DNA of 64,000 nt, from assembly GCA_023441625.1 (NCBI GenBank), contig JAEZOA010000136.1, forward strand, positions 36,546-100,545, read 5' to 3'. Of this stretch, positions 44,807 through 52,532 are shown one piece after another. Position 1 is the first letter of the stretch, and every line of letters begins with the position of its first letter. The DNA comes from Bacillota bacterium (GTDB taxonomy: Bacteria; Bacillota; Clostridia; Acetivibrionales; DSM-1351). The notes beneath the pieces are model-generated. The model ran no database searches and had not been told where the DNA came from. It saw nothing but the letters and a program-made list of their open reading frames with translations. Both the position numbers and the translations under genes were made by a program.

Positions 44807-46728
44807 TCACTTTCAATTATTAGCTTTGGATCATGCTTACGTTCCATCTTGTGTCTTACTTTTCTATTTTCAACTGTGTCAAATATAATTGAGAAATCAT
44901 AGTTTTCAGGATAAAGCTCGCTCGATGGGACCTGTAGCTTTAGCCTCTTGTGGTTAATCAGCATCTTTTTCTTATGAATCTGCACACCAACCTCTCCCCT
45001 TTCATTTGCTCTTTCATACACTATACCTATCACCTTCTGAGGATAAACCACTACACTATCACCAATATTAAATTTCATACTCCGAGGGGTATTAGGAGCT
45101 TTCTTAACTTCCTGTTTTATAACCCTCTGAGCAGGTTGTTGCTTATTAGCTATGTCAATTGCTGGTACAGTGTGGTTTTTACTGATACTAGACTTGATGT
45201 TTATCATATTACCATATGCGGCAATACTCGCTCTTTTAATCATTCGCTCTGGTAAACCTAAACGCTTAGCAATATATAATGCACAGCTTTCTCCCGCTTC
45301 TCCGATTTCCAATTGATATAAGGGCTGTAGGCTTTGGCGATCAAAAGCCATTCTTGCATTAACCAACCCTGGTACAGAATTTGCATAATCCTTTATTTCA
45401 GGATAATGGGTGGTAGTTACAAATAAGCATTTTTTATCTTTTAGCTCTTCTAAAATTGATATAGCTAAACCCATACCCTCAGCTGGGTCTGTGCCTGATC
45501 CCAGTTCATCTAGCAGGACCATTGACTCTTCATCTGACAATCTCAATATTTCTATTATATTAGTAATGTGAGCTGAAAATGTTGACAGGTTTTCAGTAAT
45601 ACTTTGTCCATCTCCTATATCACAAAGTACATAATTGTTCATTGTGAAGCATCCATCTGCAGCAGGAACATGCAGTCCGCTCTGAGCCATTAATGATAAT
45701 AACCCTATGGTTTTTAATGCAACTGTTTTTCCTCCCGTATTTGGACCAGTAATAATCACACCCTGTACTTCTCCTCCAATCTCAAAATCAAGAGGAACTA
45801 CAGTTTCTGCTTTTAATAGAGGATGACGTCCTTCCTTAATCCTTATTTTTCTTTGCGTAATAACCGGAAGAGGAATAGCCCTCATTGCTATGCTTAGCTT
45901 AGCTTTAGCAAAAACAAAATCAAGGCTTTCCATAGTTTCAATATTTATATTTATAAATGCCAAATGTTCTTCAACAAGTGCGGTTAAGGAATATAGTATA
46001 CGCCTGACTTCATTTTCCTCCTCAAAATTCAGAATTGACATTTCCTCCTGCAATCTTCTTGCAGCTGAGGGCTCAATAAAGTAGGTACCTCCGCTTTGAG
46101 AACGATCAATAACTGTACCCGTAACTTGGTTTTTATATTCTCGTTTGACAGGTAAGGTATAATGTCCATTTCTGACAGCAACAAAGCCCTCCGAAAACCA
46201 AATTTTATTATTCCTTAAAAGTGAATCAAGTTTTGATTTTATTTGTACTCCTGCATTTGCAAGCTTTCTCCTAATATCGGCAAGCTGTGGAGAAGCTTTA
46301 TCATCAAGTTGACCTCCACGAACAGTTCTATTTATTTCATCTTCAATTTCCGTTAACGTATAAATTGTGTTACCATAGGCAGCTAGTGATTGAAATGAAC
46401 TTTCAGCCTTCTTGAGGTATTCTTTGAGTCTCCTACATGCAGTAAGAAATTGTGCAATTTTTTCTAGTTGTTCAGGCATGAGAAAAGCACCCTTACCTAG
46501 CAATACAAGTGATTTTTTCAGTTCATGCATGGGTGACAGCGGAGGACTTCCATATTGTTCAATAATCAATTTTGCTTGAGTCGTCTCATCTAAATGTCTA
46601 GATACTTTCTCTTGGGACAGATATGGTTCAAGCTCCCTTATTCTAAGTTTAGCCTCGTCAGAGAGAGCATGCTCTTGAAGTATATCAAGGACTTTATTAA
46701 ATTCTAGAATCTCATACATTTTTTTCAT
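44794..46728 (-). CDS. MutS2-like protein without Smr domain
   Basis: A MutS-family ATPase of 644 residues. The clamp and lever helices precede the ATPase with Walker A TGPNTGGKT, the ST..H helix SFSAHITNI, Walker B LLDELGSGTDP and the TTHYPEIK motif. It resembles MutS2, which acts on stalled ribosomes or inhibits recombination, but lacks the C-terminal Smr nuclease domain; short forms of this kind are known in Firmicutes. The ATG at 46728 has GAGGAG upstream; the frame open to 46776 reads a dispersed repeat as MLACQLALFM. The last residues GLS and the TAA come from the terminal repeat of a miniature element. Confidence 0.88.
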   Translation of the reverse strand: MKKMYEILEFNKVLDILQEHALSDEAKLRIRELEPYLSQEKVSRHLDETTQAKLIIEQYGSPPLSPMHELKKSLVLLGKGAFLMPEQLEKIAQFLTACRRLKEYLKKAESSFQSLAAYGNTIYTLTEIEDEINRTVRGGQLDDKASPQLADIRRKLANAGVQIKSKLDSLLRNNKIWFSEGFVAVRNGHYTLPVKREYKNQVTGTVIDRSQSGGTYFIEPSAARRLQEEMSILNFEEENEVRRILYSLTALVEEHLAFININIETMESLDFVFAKAKLSIAMRAIPLPVITQRKIRIKEGRHPLLKAETVVPLDFEIGGEVQGVIITGPNTGGKTVALKTIGLLSLMAQSGLHVPAADGCFTMNNYVLCDIGDGQSITENLSTFSAHITNIIEILRLSDEESMVLLDELGSGTDPAEGMGLAISILEELKDKKCLFVTTTHYPEIKDYANSVPGLVNARMAFDRQSLQPLYQLEIGEAGESCALYIAKRLGLPERMIKRASIAAYGNMINIKSSISKNHTVPAIDIANKQQPAQRVIKQEVKKAPNTPRSMKFNIGDSVVVYPQKVIGIVYERANERGEVGVQIHKKKMLINHKRLKLQVPSSELYPENYDFSIIFDTVENRKVRHKMERKHDPKLIIESEGLS

Positions 46729-46749
46729 CGTTTTAACACTCCTCATCAT

Positions 46750-46789
46750 AAACAACGCAAGTTGGCAAGCCAACATTGCTTATGTTAAT
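46750..46789. repeat. Dispersed palindromic repeat (copy 7)
   Basis: Short form with AACAACGCAAG arm, core TTGGCAAGCCAA and right arm ATTGCTTATGTTAA. It sits between the terminator hairpin at 46792 and the ribosome binding site of the mutS2-like gene, which it therefore separates from its promoter. Confidence 0.88.
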
Positions 46790-46791
46790 TA

Positions 46792-46846
46792 AAACCCGCA
46801 AAAGGACACACCTCTCCTATATAAGGCAGAATGCTCCTGCGGGTTT
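46792..46846. terminator. Hairpin, probable terminator or attenuator upstream of mutS2-like gene
   Basis: AAACCCGCA and TGCGGGTTT arms with an inner GGAG/CTCC pairing. TTTTAATT follows on the minus strand. On that strand it lies upstream of the mutS2-like gene, so it may end the transcript from 47.8 kb or act as an attenuator. Confidence 0.55.
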
Positions 46847-46955
46847 ATCGAAAAATTAATCAATTGTATTAAAACGGATAAAATATGTTTGCCTTCCACA
46901 AAGTTTTTGTGCTGTCTAAAGCCTTAGCTACACTCATACTTTCATAAGGTATAAA

Positions 46956-46986
46956 TAAAAAGCCCGACAAACACACCTTGTCGAGC
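46956..46986 (-). terminator. Intrinsic terminator of the ArsR transcript
   Basis: GCCCGACAA and TTGTCGAGC arms (one mismatch) with a seven-base loop, followed on the minus strand by TTTTTATTTAT. Confidence 0.75.
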
Positions 46987-47241
46987 CATACATTAATAAA
47001 TCCGGTATTTTAGCAAATGAATCCGAAAATAGTTTTTGAGCAGTCTGTAAGGTAATGCCTTTTTAAGAACACAAATAATAAACAGGATAATTACCTGTTT
47101 TACTACTTATGAACTTTCCAACTGTATTTAGTTGAAATTCACCATTACAAAACTTACCGACATCAATACCTTCCTTTCAATTGCTATGATATATTTAAAA
47201 TATCATATTTATTCAATGCAGTCAACAATTGGCTGACTCTA
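46987..47241 (-). other. Transcribed spacer with possible decayed small gene
   Basis: This space between the ArsR stop and its terminator holds AAAGGAAGG followed by ATG at 47163 and an 11-codon frame. A shifted frame over the same bases reads DVGKFCNGEFQLNTVGKF and ends PVYYLCS, which has protein-like composition. A frameshifted small gene is possible; nothing is recognised. Confidence 0.3.
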
Positions 47242-47586
47242 TCAACCTTCTTTCTTAATTGTGACACTTTTAGCAAAGTCACATAATGTATCAGGAGTCA
47301 CATGTAAATCAAACTGTTGGATTTCATAATACTTCATCGCTTTGCCATCTTCTGAAATTTCAAGATTTCCCTTAATAAGCTTAGCCGCCTCCAGCTTTTG
47401 TAAGTGCATATACAATAAAGGTCTGCTTATATTGACTGTTCTTGCAAGCTCACTTACATATTGTCTCCCTTGAGCTAAAACGCCCATAATTTGAATTCTC
47501 ATAGGGTGAGAAAGAGAATCAAAAACTTTTACTAGCTCGTCTCCAGAAGAAAAACTATTAGGCTTGTCATTACTTGAATGTTCCAT
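47242..47586 (-). CDS. ArsR-type winged-helix regulator
   Basis: A 114-residue regulator. The helix-turn-helix is at about 20-90 (FDSLSHPMRIQIMGVLAQGR, VSELARTVNISRPLLYMHLQKLEAAKLI). The metal-binding CVC motif of ArsR/SmtB sensors is absent; the single Cys near residue 103 makes metal sensing unlikely. It follows the small membrane protein gene by 2 bases, suggesting a co-expressed regulator-membrane protein unit. AAGGAAG lies before the ATG. Confidence 0.88.
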   Translation of the reverse strand: MEHSSNDKPNSFSSGDELVKVFDSLSHPMRIQIMGVLAQGRQYVSELARTVNISRPLLYMHLQKLEAAKLIKGNLEISEDGKAMKYYEIQQFDLHVTPDTLCDFAKSVTIKKEG

Positions 47587-47588
47587 TT

Positions 47589-47834
47589 TTATTCAACTTC
47601 CTTAAGAATTTTCTCAATCGAACTAACCTTATCTTTTAAATCGACTAACTCCTTACGCATATCTTTGTTTGTTTCTTTGAGCTCATTTGCAAGTTCTTTA
47701 AAAGAATTATATTCTAATAGCTGCTGATTATTTGGTTTTTTTGAAATCTTAACTACAATTATTACTCCTATTGCAATTATAGCCACACAAGCCATAACAG
47801 TAACCAATATTAGTCCAAGAAAAACTATGTTCAT
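47589..47834 (-). CDS. Small membrane protein with cytoplasmic coiled coil
   Basis: The protein has 81 residues: one N-terminal membrane helix (about 3-28, MNIVFLGLILVTVMACVAIIAI) and a charged coiled-coil tail (about 45-80, FKELANELKETNKDMRKEL, VSSIEKIL). This resembles short phage-shock-type or LapA-like membrane proteins, but no family is certain. The ATG at 47834 is supported by a GGGGGT site; the frame to 47873 is not. It forms an operon with the downstream regulator, whose activity it could modulate. Confidence 0.72.
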   Translation of the reverse strand: MNIVFLGLILVTVMACVAIIAIGVIIVVKISKKPNNQQLLEYNSFKELANELKETNKDMRKELVDLKDKVSSIEKILKEVE

Positions 47835-47941
47835 AAAACTACCCCCATAATTTATTGTTAATACACTATTCAATAATTTTTTAATTTAAACAAAATGCTA
47901 CAAGTGCTAATAAATATATTTATAATCTATCAATTAATTCA

Positions 47942-48886
47942 TCACTTATAACTTTCTTTCAAGTATATCACAGCCTTTCCAATATCCACAACACTGGAAC
48001 ATTCTGAATCTTTCAACGTAAACGGATCCTTAAATGACATTTTGTAGCTTGTTTTTTTCAAAATATCTCTATATTCATTTGGTGAAAGCTTATTATTTAC
48101 ACTCTTTAGTATAGCTATAAACCCTGCTGTGACTGGTGATGTTGATGATATTGAAAAGTATGGAATATTTTTACCGCCACTAATATTATTTCCCAAATTC
48201 TCGTACTTTTTATATTGGTCCATAAATAGCACTTTGTAATCATAGTTGAATATGTTGAAATCTGGTTCTCTATTATAACCTTGATTATTATGAGATGACA
48301 TTATGTTAGGCCAAATATTATTTGGATTATCATAATGTATAAAAGTAGTTATAACATTGTTTTCCGCAGCTTTATTAACAGCTGCATCAAACCTCTGTCT
48401 ATTTTTCTCAGATATTGGTGCTTCAGAATATGTCAGAATATCAATTTTGTTTTCTATTGCCCAGTCTATGGCTTTTATCATTGCCGTTACTTTTTTATCC
48501 TCATCTTTGGAATCCAACGTATTTATAGCATAAACATCACATTCCGGAGCAATTTCCTTTAAAGTAGTTGCCATCCAATAACCATGTTCACTAATTTTAT
48601 TAAATGCATCAGAATCATCAAGAAAATCAATGGTGCCTTTATATAAGTCTTCATGCGTTTCACACCCAAAATAATGGTCTAATATCCCAACTTTAATTCC
48701 TTTACCCTTACTTATGCTTTGAGCCTCCTTAATATTATGTATTGTAAAAAATGTATCTCTTGAATTTGCATTCATAAAATCGATGTGCCAAGGCTGTTCC
48801 TGTACTTTTAAAAATAGAACTACATTAATTGCTATTGAAAATAATAATATAGCAACTAACAAAATCTTCATAGGTTTAATTTTCAC
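47942..48886 (-). CDS. Membrane-anchored subtilisin-like (S8) serine peptidase
   Basis: A 314-residue S8 family protein with an N-terminal signal anchor (about residues 7-26). The catalytic triad is discernible but variant: Asp in GIKVGILDHYFG (about 70), His in EHGYWMATTLKEIAP (about 101) and Ser in SISSTSPVTAG near 255. The usual HGTHVAG and GTSMAAP signatures are weak. I start at the GTG at 48886 because GGAGG lies 8 bases upstream; the frame open to 48955 runs into the promoter palindrome. It stands alone under a promoter enclosed by a perfect inverted repeat. Confidence 0.8.
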   Translation of the reverse strand: MKIKPMKILLVAILLFSIAINVVLFLKVQEQPWHIDFMNANSRDTFFTIHNIKEAQSISKGKGIKVGILDHYFGCETHEDLYKGTIDFLDDSDAFNKISEHGYWMATTLKEIAPECDVYAINTLDSKDEDKKVTAMIKAIDWAIENKIDILTYSEAPISEKNRQRFDAAVNKAAENNVITTFIHYDNPNNIWPNIMSSHNNQGYNREPDFNIFNYDYKVLFMDQYKKYENLGNNISGGKNIPYFSISSTSPVTAGFIAILKSVNNKLSPNEYRDILKKTSYKMSFKDPFTLKDSECSSVVDIGKAVIYLKESYK

Positions 48887-48942
48887 AATAAAATCCTCCA
48901 GTAATATTTTTGTAGCTATTACAATAACCTTCTCAAATATAT

Positions 48943-48990
48943 ATTTATACCACATGTAATGATTATATTACATGTGGTATAAATCGTCAA
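48943..48990 (-). promoter_or_regulatory. Promoter enclosed in a perfect 18-bp inverted repeat
   Basis: On the minus strand TTGACG (48990-48985), a 17-base spacer and TATAAT (48967-48962) form a good sigma-A promoter for the subtilase gene. An inverted repeat of 18 perfect bases per arm (ATTTATACCACATGTAAT) with a six-base centre covers 48943-48984. It therefore spans the spacer, the -10 and the start point, as expected for a repressor operator. Confidence 0.8.
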
Positions 48991-49268
48991 CATGTATTTT
49001 ATAATTTATTCCATATTTGAATATAAACTACAACATTTCTATTGTTCAAATTTAGTATACAAAAAAATCATGCCATTAGTGTGTACTTTTAACAATAGTC
49101 CTTGGTTCTGTTCTGAAAATTTATGTAGAATTATGATGAATATTATTGTAAATTGGTTTTTAAAATTCACTCTTATTTGACAAAAAAAAATTCATTTGTT
49201 AGGATTAATATAAATAATAATAAAGAATCTACCGCACTATATTTAAATTTCTTGGAGAATGAATTACT

Positions 49269-49940
49269 ATGCAGCTTATTGCAAAGAGAAAAATGATGAA
49301 GTGGGTTGAAACGATATTTGACTTATTATATCTTCTTACTGTGTTTATAGCCGCAGGATTGCTGTATAAGAATGCAGGAATTGGTAGTCTGAGATGGCAA
49401 TACGCACTTATGTCTTTTGTATTAGGAATTGGAGATGCCTTTCATCTTATTCCGAGAATCTATGCAATTACAGATAAAAAAGAACGTAATCATACAGTTT
49501 CATTAGGAATAGGTAAATTTATTACTTCTATAACAATGACTCTGTTTTATCTATTTTTGTGGGAAATTGGCAAAAGCTACTACTACTTCAATGCTGACAG
49601 CTATCTACACATAATTGTTTATGGCTGCGCAATATTACGTGTCCTGTTATGTATTCTTCCTCAAAACTGCTGGACGGCGAAAAAGCCTCCGCTGAAATGG
49701 GCAATCATTCGGAATATTCCATTTTTTGTTTTAGGAATGACTGTGATGATATTCTATATGACAAGAGCATTTATAAATGAAGGCAGTTTACCATTCCTAT
49801 GGCTTGCAATACTAGTCAGTTTTATCTGCTATTTGCCTGTAGTATTATTTTCTGGTAGAAACCCTAAGGTTGGTATGCTTATGCTCCCAAAAAGCTGTGC
49901 ATATGCTGCCATAGTACTAATGGGGTTTTCACTTAATTGA
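49269..49940 (+). CDS. Membrane protein of unknown function, seven helices
   Basis: A 223-residue protein with about seven hydrophobic segments (around 12-32, 42-62, 80-102, 112-132, 147-165, 172-192, 200-220) and short polar loops. Helix 2 carries GIGDAFHLIPRIY, with conserved-looking Asp and His in the membrane. I do not recognise the family; the seven-helix layout and the membrane His recall small lipid- or heme-modifying proteins, which is only a comparison. GGAG lies 12 bases before the ATG. The catalase gene follows after 94 bases in the same direction. Confidence 0.65.
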   Translation: MQLIAKRKMMKWVETIFDLLYLLTVFIAAGLLYKNAGIGSLRWQYALMSFVLGIGDAFHLIPRIYAITDKKERNHTVSLGIGKFITSITMTLFYLFLWEIGKSYYYFNADSYLHIIVYGCAILRVLLCILPQNCWTAKKPPLKWAIIRNIPFFVLGMTVMIFYMTRAFINEGSLPFLWLAILVSFICYLPVVLFSGRNPKVGMLMLPKSCAYAAIVLMGFSLN

Positions 49941-50034
49941 GTATGAAGCCAGCCCATTCATGTAATTGAAGTGCTGTAATTCATATAAAGTAAGCTGTTG
50001 CATTGCAAAACAACATTAAATTTAAGGAGGTATT

Positions 50035-51546
50035 ATGATGGACGAAAGAAAGAAACTGACAAATGAAGTCGGGGCGCCTATACCTGACAATGAAAATGCC
50101 ATAACAGCTGGTTCAAGAGGTCCAGTTGTTATGCAGGATGTATGGTTATTGGAAAAAATGGCTCATTTCAATCGCGAAGTTATACCAGAACGTCGTATGC
50201 ATGCGAAAGGTTGGGGGGCATATGGAAATCTAACAGTAACTGGTGACATATCAAAGTATACAAAAGCCAAGGTTCTTCAACCCGGTACAAAAACTGACCT
50301 TTTTATTCGCTTCTCTACTGTAGCAGGTGAACGTGGTGCAGCAGATGCAGAACGTGACATACGTGGTGTTGCTGTTAAGTTTTATACCGAGGAAGGTAAC
50401 TGGGATCTTGTTGGAAACAATACTCCTACTTTTTTTATTCGTGATGTTCACAACTTTTCTGACCTTAATCGTGCAGTAAAGCGTGACCCAAGAACTGGTA
50501 TGCGTTCGGCTCAGAATAATTGGGATTTCTGGACATTACTTCCTGAAACCTTCCACCAAAGAACAATTGTGATGTCAGACAGAGGAATACCAGCATCTTT
50601 CCGTAATATGCATTTTTATGGAGAGCATACATTCTCTTTCTACAATGATAAAAATGAACGCGTTTGGTGTAAGTTCCATTTCCATACTCAACAGGGAATC
50701 AAGAATCTAACAAATCAAGAAGCGACCGAAATTTGTGGACGAGATAGAGAAAGCCATGGAAAAGATCTTTTTGAGGCTATTGAGCAAGGCGATTATCCAA
50801 AATGGACTATGTATGTTCAGATTATGACAGAAGAACAAGCAAGGAATCATTATGAGAATCCATTTGATATAACAAAAATCTGGCGTCACAAGGAATTCCC
50901 ACTGATAGAGGTAGGCGTTCTTGAACTTAACCGTAATCCTGAGAACTATTTTGCTGAGGTTGAACAAGCAGCCTTTACACCTGCGCATGTTGTTCCTGGA
51001 ATCGGATTTTCACCAGATAAATTTTTACAAGGCAGACTTTTTGCTTATGGTGATGCACAGAGATACAGACTTGGTGTTAATCATAATCATATACCTGTTA
51101 ACCGTGCAAAATGTGAAGTTAATGAATACCACCGAGATGGAGCTATGCGCGTAGATGGAAACTATGGAAGGGCACCTGCATATTCACCAAACAGCGAAGG
51201 CTACTGGTCACCGCAGCCAGATGTGGCAGAACCACCACTTGAACTTGAAGGTTCTATGTATAGATTTGATCCGAAGGATGATCCAACAGATGATAATTTC
51301 CGTGCAGGAGGAGAACTCTATCGGTTAATGACAGAAGACAAACGTAAGCTTCTGATTGAAAATACAGCCGCTGATATAGCTCCAGTAACAGACAATGTAA
51401 AATACCGTCATGCTGTACACTGTTATCTTGCTGATACTGAATATGGAGAGCGAATTACTGCAGCTATGGGTCTCGATTTGGAAAAAGTAAAAAAATTATC
51501 AAAGCTAGATAACAATGGACTGATTGAGGCAACATTAAAGCCATGA
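50035..51546 (+). CDS. katA: Monofunctional heme catalase
   Basis: Converts hydrogen peroxide to water and oxygen. The 503-residue small-subunit catalase has the distal His56 in ERRMHAKGWGAYG, the distal Asn in GNNTPTFFIRD and the proximal heme Tyr in RLFAYGDAQRYRLG. AAGGAGG precedes tandem ATG codons. In a strict anaerobe this gene marks oxidative stress defence. Its stop overlaps the start of the DUF454 gene by 4 bases, so the two are coupled. The GC content looks slightly higher than that of the flanks. Confidence 0.96.
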   Translation: MMDERKKLTNEVGAPIPDNENAITAGSRGPVVMQDVWLLEKMAHFNREVIPERRMHAKGWGAYGNLTVTGDISKYTKAKVLQPGTKTDLFIRFSTVAGERGAADAERDIRGVAVKFYTEEGNWDLVGNNTPTFFIRDVHNFSDLNRAVKRDPRTGMRSAQNNWDFWTLLPETFHQRTIVMSDRGIPASFRNMHFYGEHTFSFYNDKNERVWCKFHFHTQQGIKNLTNQEATEICGRDRESHGKDLFEAIEQGDYPKWTMYVQIMTEEQARNHYENPFDITKIWRHKEFPLIEVGVLELNRNPENYFAEVEQAAFTPAHVVPGIGFSPDKFLQGRLFAYGDAQRYRLGVNHNHIPVNRAKCEVNEYHRDGAMRVDGNYGRAPAYSPNSEGYWSPQPDVAEPPLELEGSMYRFDPKDDPTDDNFRAGGELYRLMTEDKRKLLIENTAADIAPVTDNVKYRHAVHCYLADTEYGERITAAMGLDLEKVKKLSKLDNNGLIEATLKP

Positions 51547-51941
51547 AGCTGAATAAAAAATTAATAATTGTTTTAGGGTTTGTTTTCCTTTTGATTGGAG
51601 CAATTGGTTTATTCTTTCCCATATTGCCCACAACACCCTTTGTCCTTCTTGCTTCAGGGTGCTTTGCCAGCAGTAAAAAACTATCAGATTGGTTAAAGAA
51701 AAGCAAACTATTTGGAGAATATATAACAAATTATAAGGAGAGAACCGGACTAAGCAATAAAACAGTTATAAGAAGTCTGAGTTTTCTTTGGATTATGCTG
51801 ACAATCTCTGTCATAGGTACTCATGCTTTGTGGTCAGCAATACTTATGCCATGTATTGGGGTTGCTGTAACTACTCATATTCTTTGGATAGCAAAACCTA
51901 AAGTAAAAAGAGAGTCAAAAGAAAATTTTAGGATGGATTGA
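51543..51941 (+). CDS. DUF454 (YbaN-like) inner membrane protein
   Basis: A 132-residue protein with the DUF454 pattern. Two N-terminal hydrophobic stretches (GFVFLLIGAIGLFFPILPTTPFVLLASGCFASS) include the conserved LPTTPF motif, followed by KSKLFGEYI and two further helices. The family is commonly encoded beside iron or oxidative stress genes; its function is unknown. The 4-base overlap with katA indicates joint expression. Confidence 0.9.
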   Translation: MKLNKKLIIVLGFVFLLIGAIGLFFPILPTTPFVLLASGCFASSKKLSDWLKKSKLFGEYITNYKERTGLSNKTVIRSLSFLWIMLTISVIGTHALWSAILMPCIGVAVTTHILWIAKPKVKRESKENFRMD

Positions 51942-51960
51942 AACTTGAGTAAATAGACCA

Positions 51961-52184
51961 GGGGCTGTTGCAAAACAAAATACAATATACGTGAAAAACT
52001 TTTTGCTTTAATAGTACGTGAGTATAACTTATATCAATGGGAAGCTCAGCTTGTATCAGCGCCATAGGCTTGGCACAAGCTAAGTTTTCTTTATGGGCAA
52101 TCCATTGATATAAGTTTGTACGGAAATACTATTTAAACATATTTTTTAACTATATTGTATCTGACATAGTTTTGAAACAGCCCC
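51961..52184. mobile_element. Miniature inverted-repeat element, 224 bp
   Basis: The ends read GGGGCTGTTGCAAAAC and, on the other strand, GGGGCTGTTTCAAAAC. The imperfect inverted repeats extend about 100 bases inward, with further matches TACAATATA and ACTTATATCAATGG on both arms. There is no coding capacity and no clear target duplication. Its ends resemble those of IS1182-type elements, which would have to provide a transposase from elsewhere. Confidence 0.8.
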
Positions 52185-52230
52185 TATTTTTTAGAAACTA
52201 TGAGCAGTTTAATAGTTATATGGTATGATT

Positions 52231-52281
52231 TTACATGTAAAGTGTGATTAGTTGACAGTGCTACTAAAATCACGCTATAAT
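52231..52281 (+). promoter_or_regulatory. Promoter with adjacent perfect palindrome
   Basis: TTGACA (52252-52257), an 18-base spacer and TATAAT (52276-52281) match the sigma-A consensus exactly in both hexamers. The perfect palindrome TTTACATGTAAA (52231-52242) lies nine bases upstream of the -35. The transcript would serve the 36-residue frame and the transporter gene that follow. Confidence 0.75.
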
Positions 52282-52372
52282 TTATGAGATTATAGAACAA
52301 GAATCCCAGTTCCAGCAACTTGTAGAGTCACGAAAAAGTGATTGAGAAACTACACTTGCGGGAGGTAAAATA

Positions 52373-52483
52373 ATGATTTTGGAATTGGTAACGGGATTTG
52401 GCATGATTATCGGATATTTTTTAATATGTGCATCATGCGCGTTACTTTTCAGGCGTTTAGTTAATTTTCTTCAGTGGCGGTGA
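52373..52483 (+). CDS. Small 36-residue membrane peptide
   Basis: ATG with a strong GGGAGGT site 7 bases upstream opens a 36-codon frame. It encodes one hydrophobic helix (ELVTGFGMIIGYFLICAS) and a basic C-terminus (FRRLVNFLQWR). The consensus promoter upstream and the transporter gene 49 bases downstream suggest a co-transcribed small protein. No family is recognised. Confidence 0.6.
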   Translation: MILELVTGFGMIIGYFLICASCALLFRRLVNFLQWR

Positions 52484-52532
52484 TACTGCCACTTGTTCAT
52501 TTGTGGGGAGGATAATCGTAGGAGGAGAATCA

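Noticed and set aside
5568..46789. CRISPR-like array from the recurring palindromic units
   Set aside because: Copies are scattered kilobases apart in both orientations, with no regular spacers and no cas genes.
51961..52184. Complete insertion sequence
   Set aside because: The element is only 224 bp with no coding frame; no transposase gene was found anywhere in the window.
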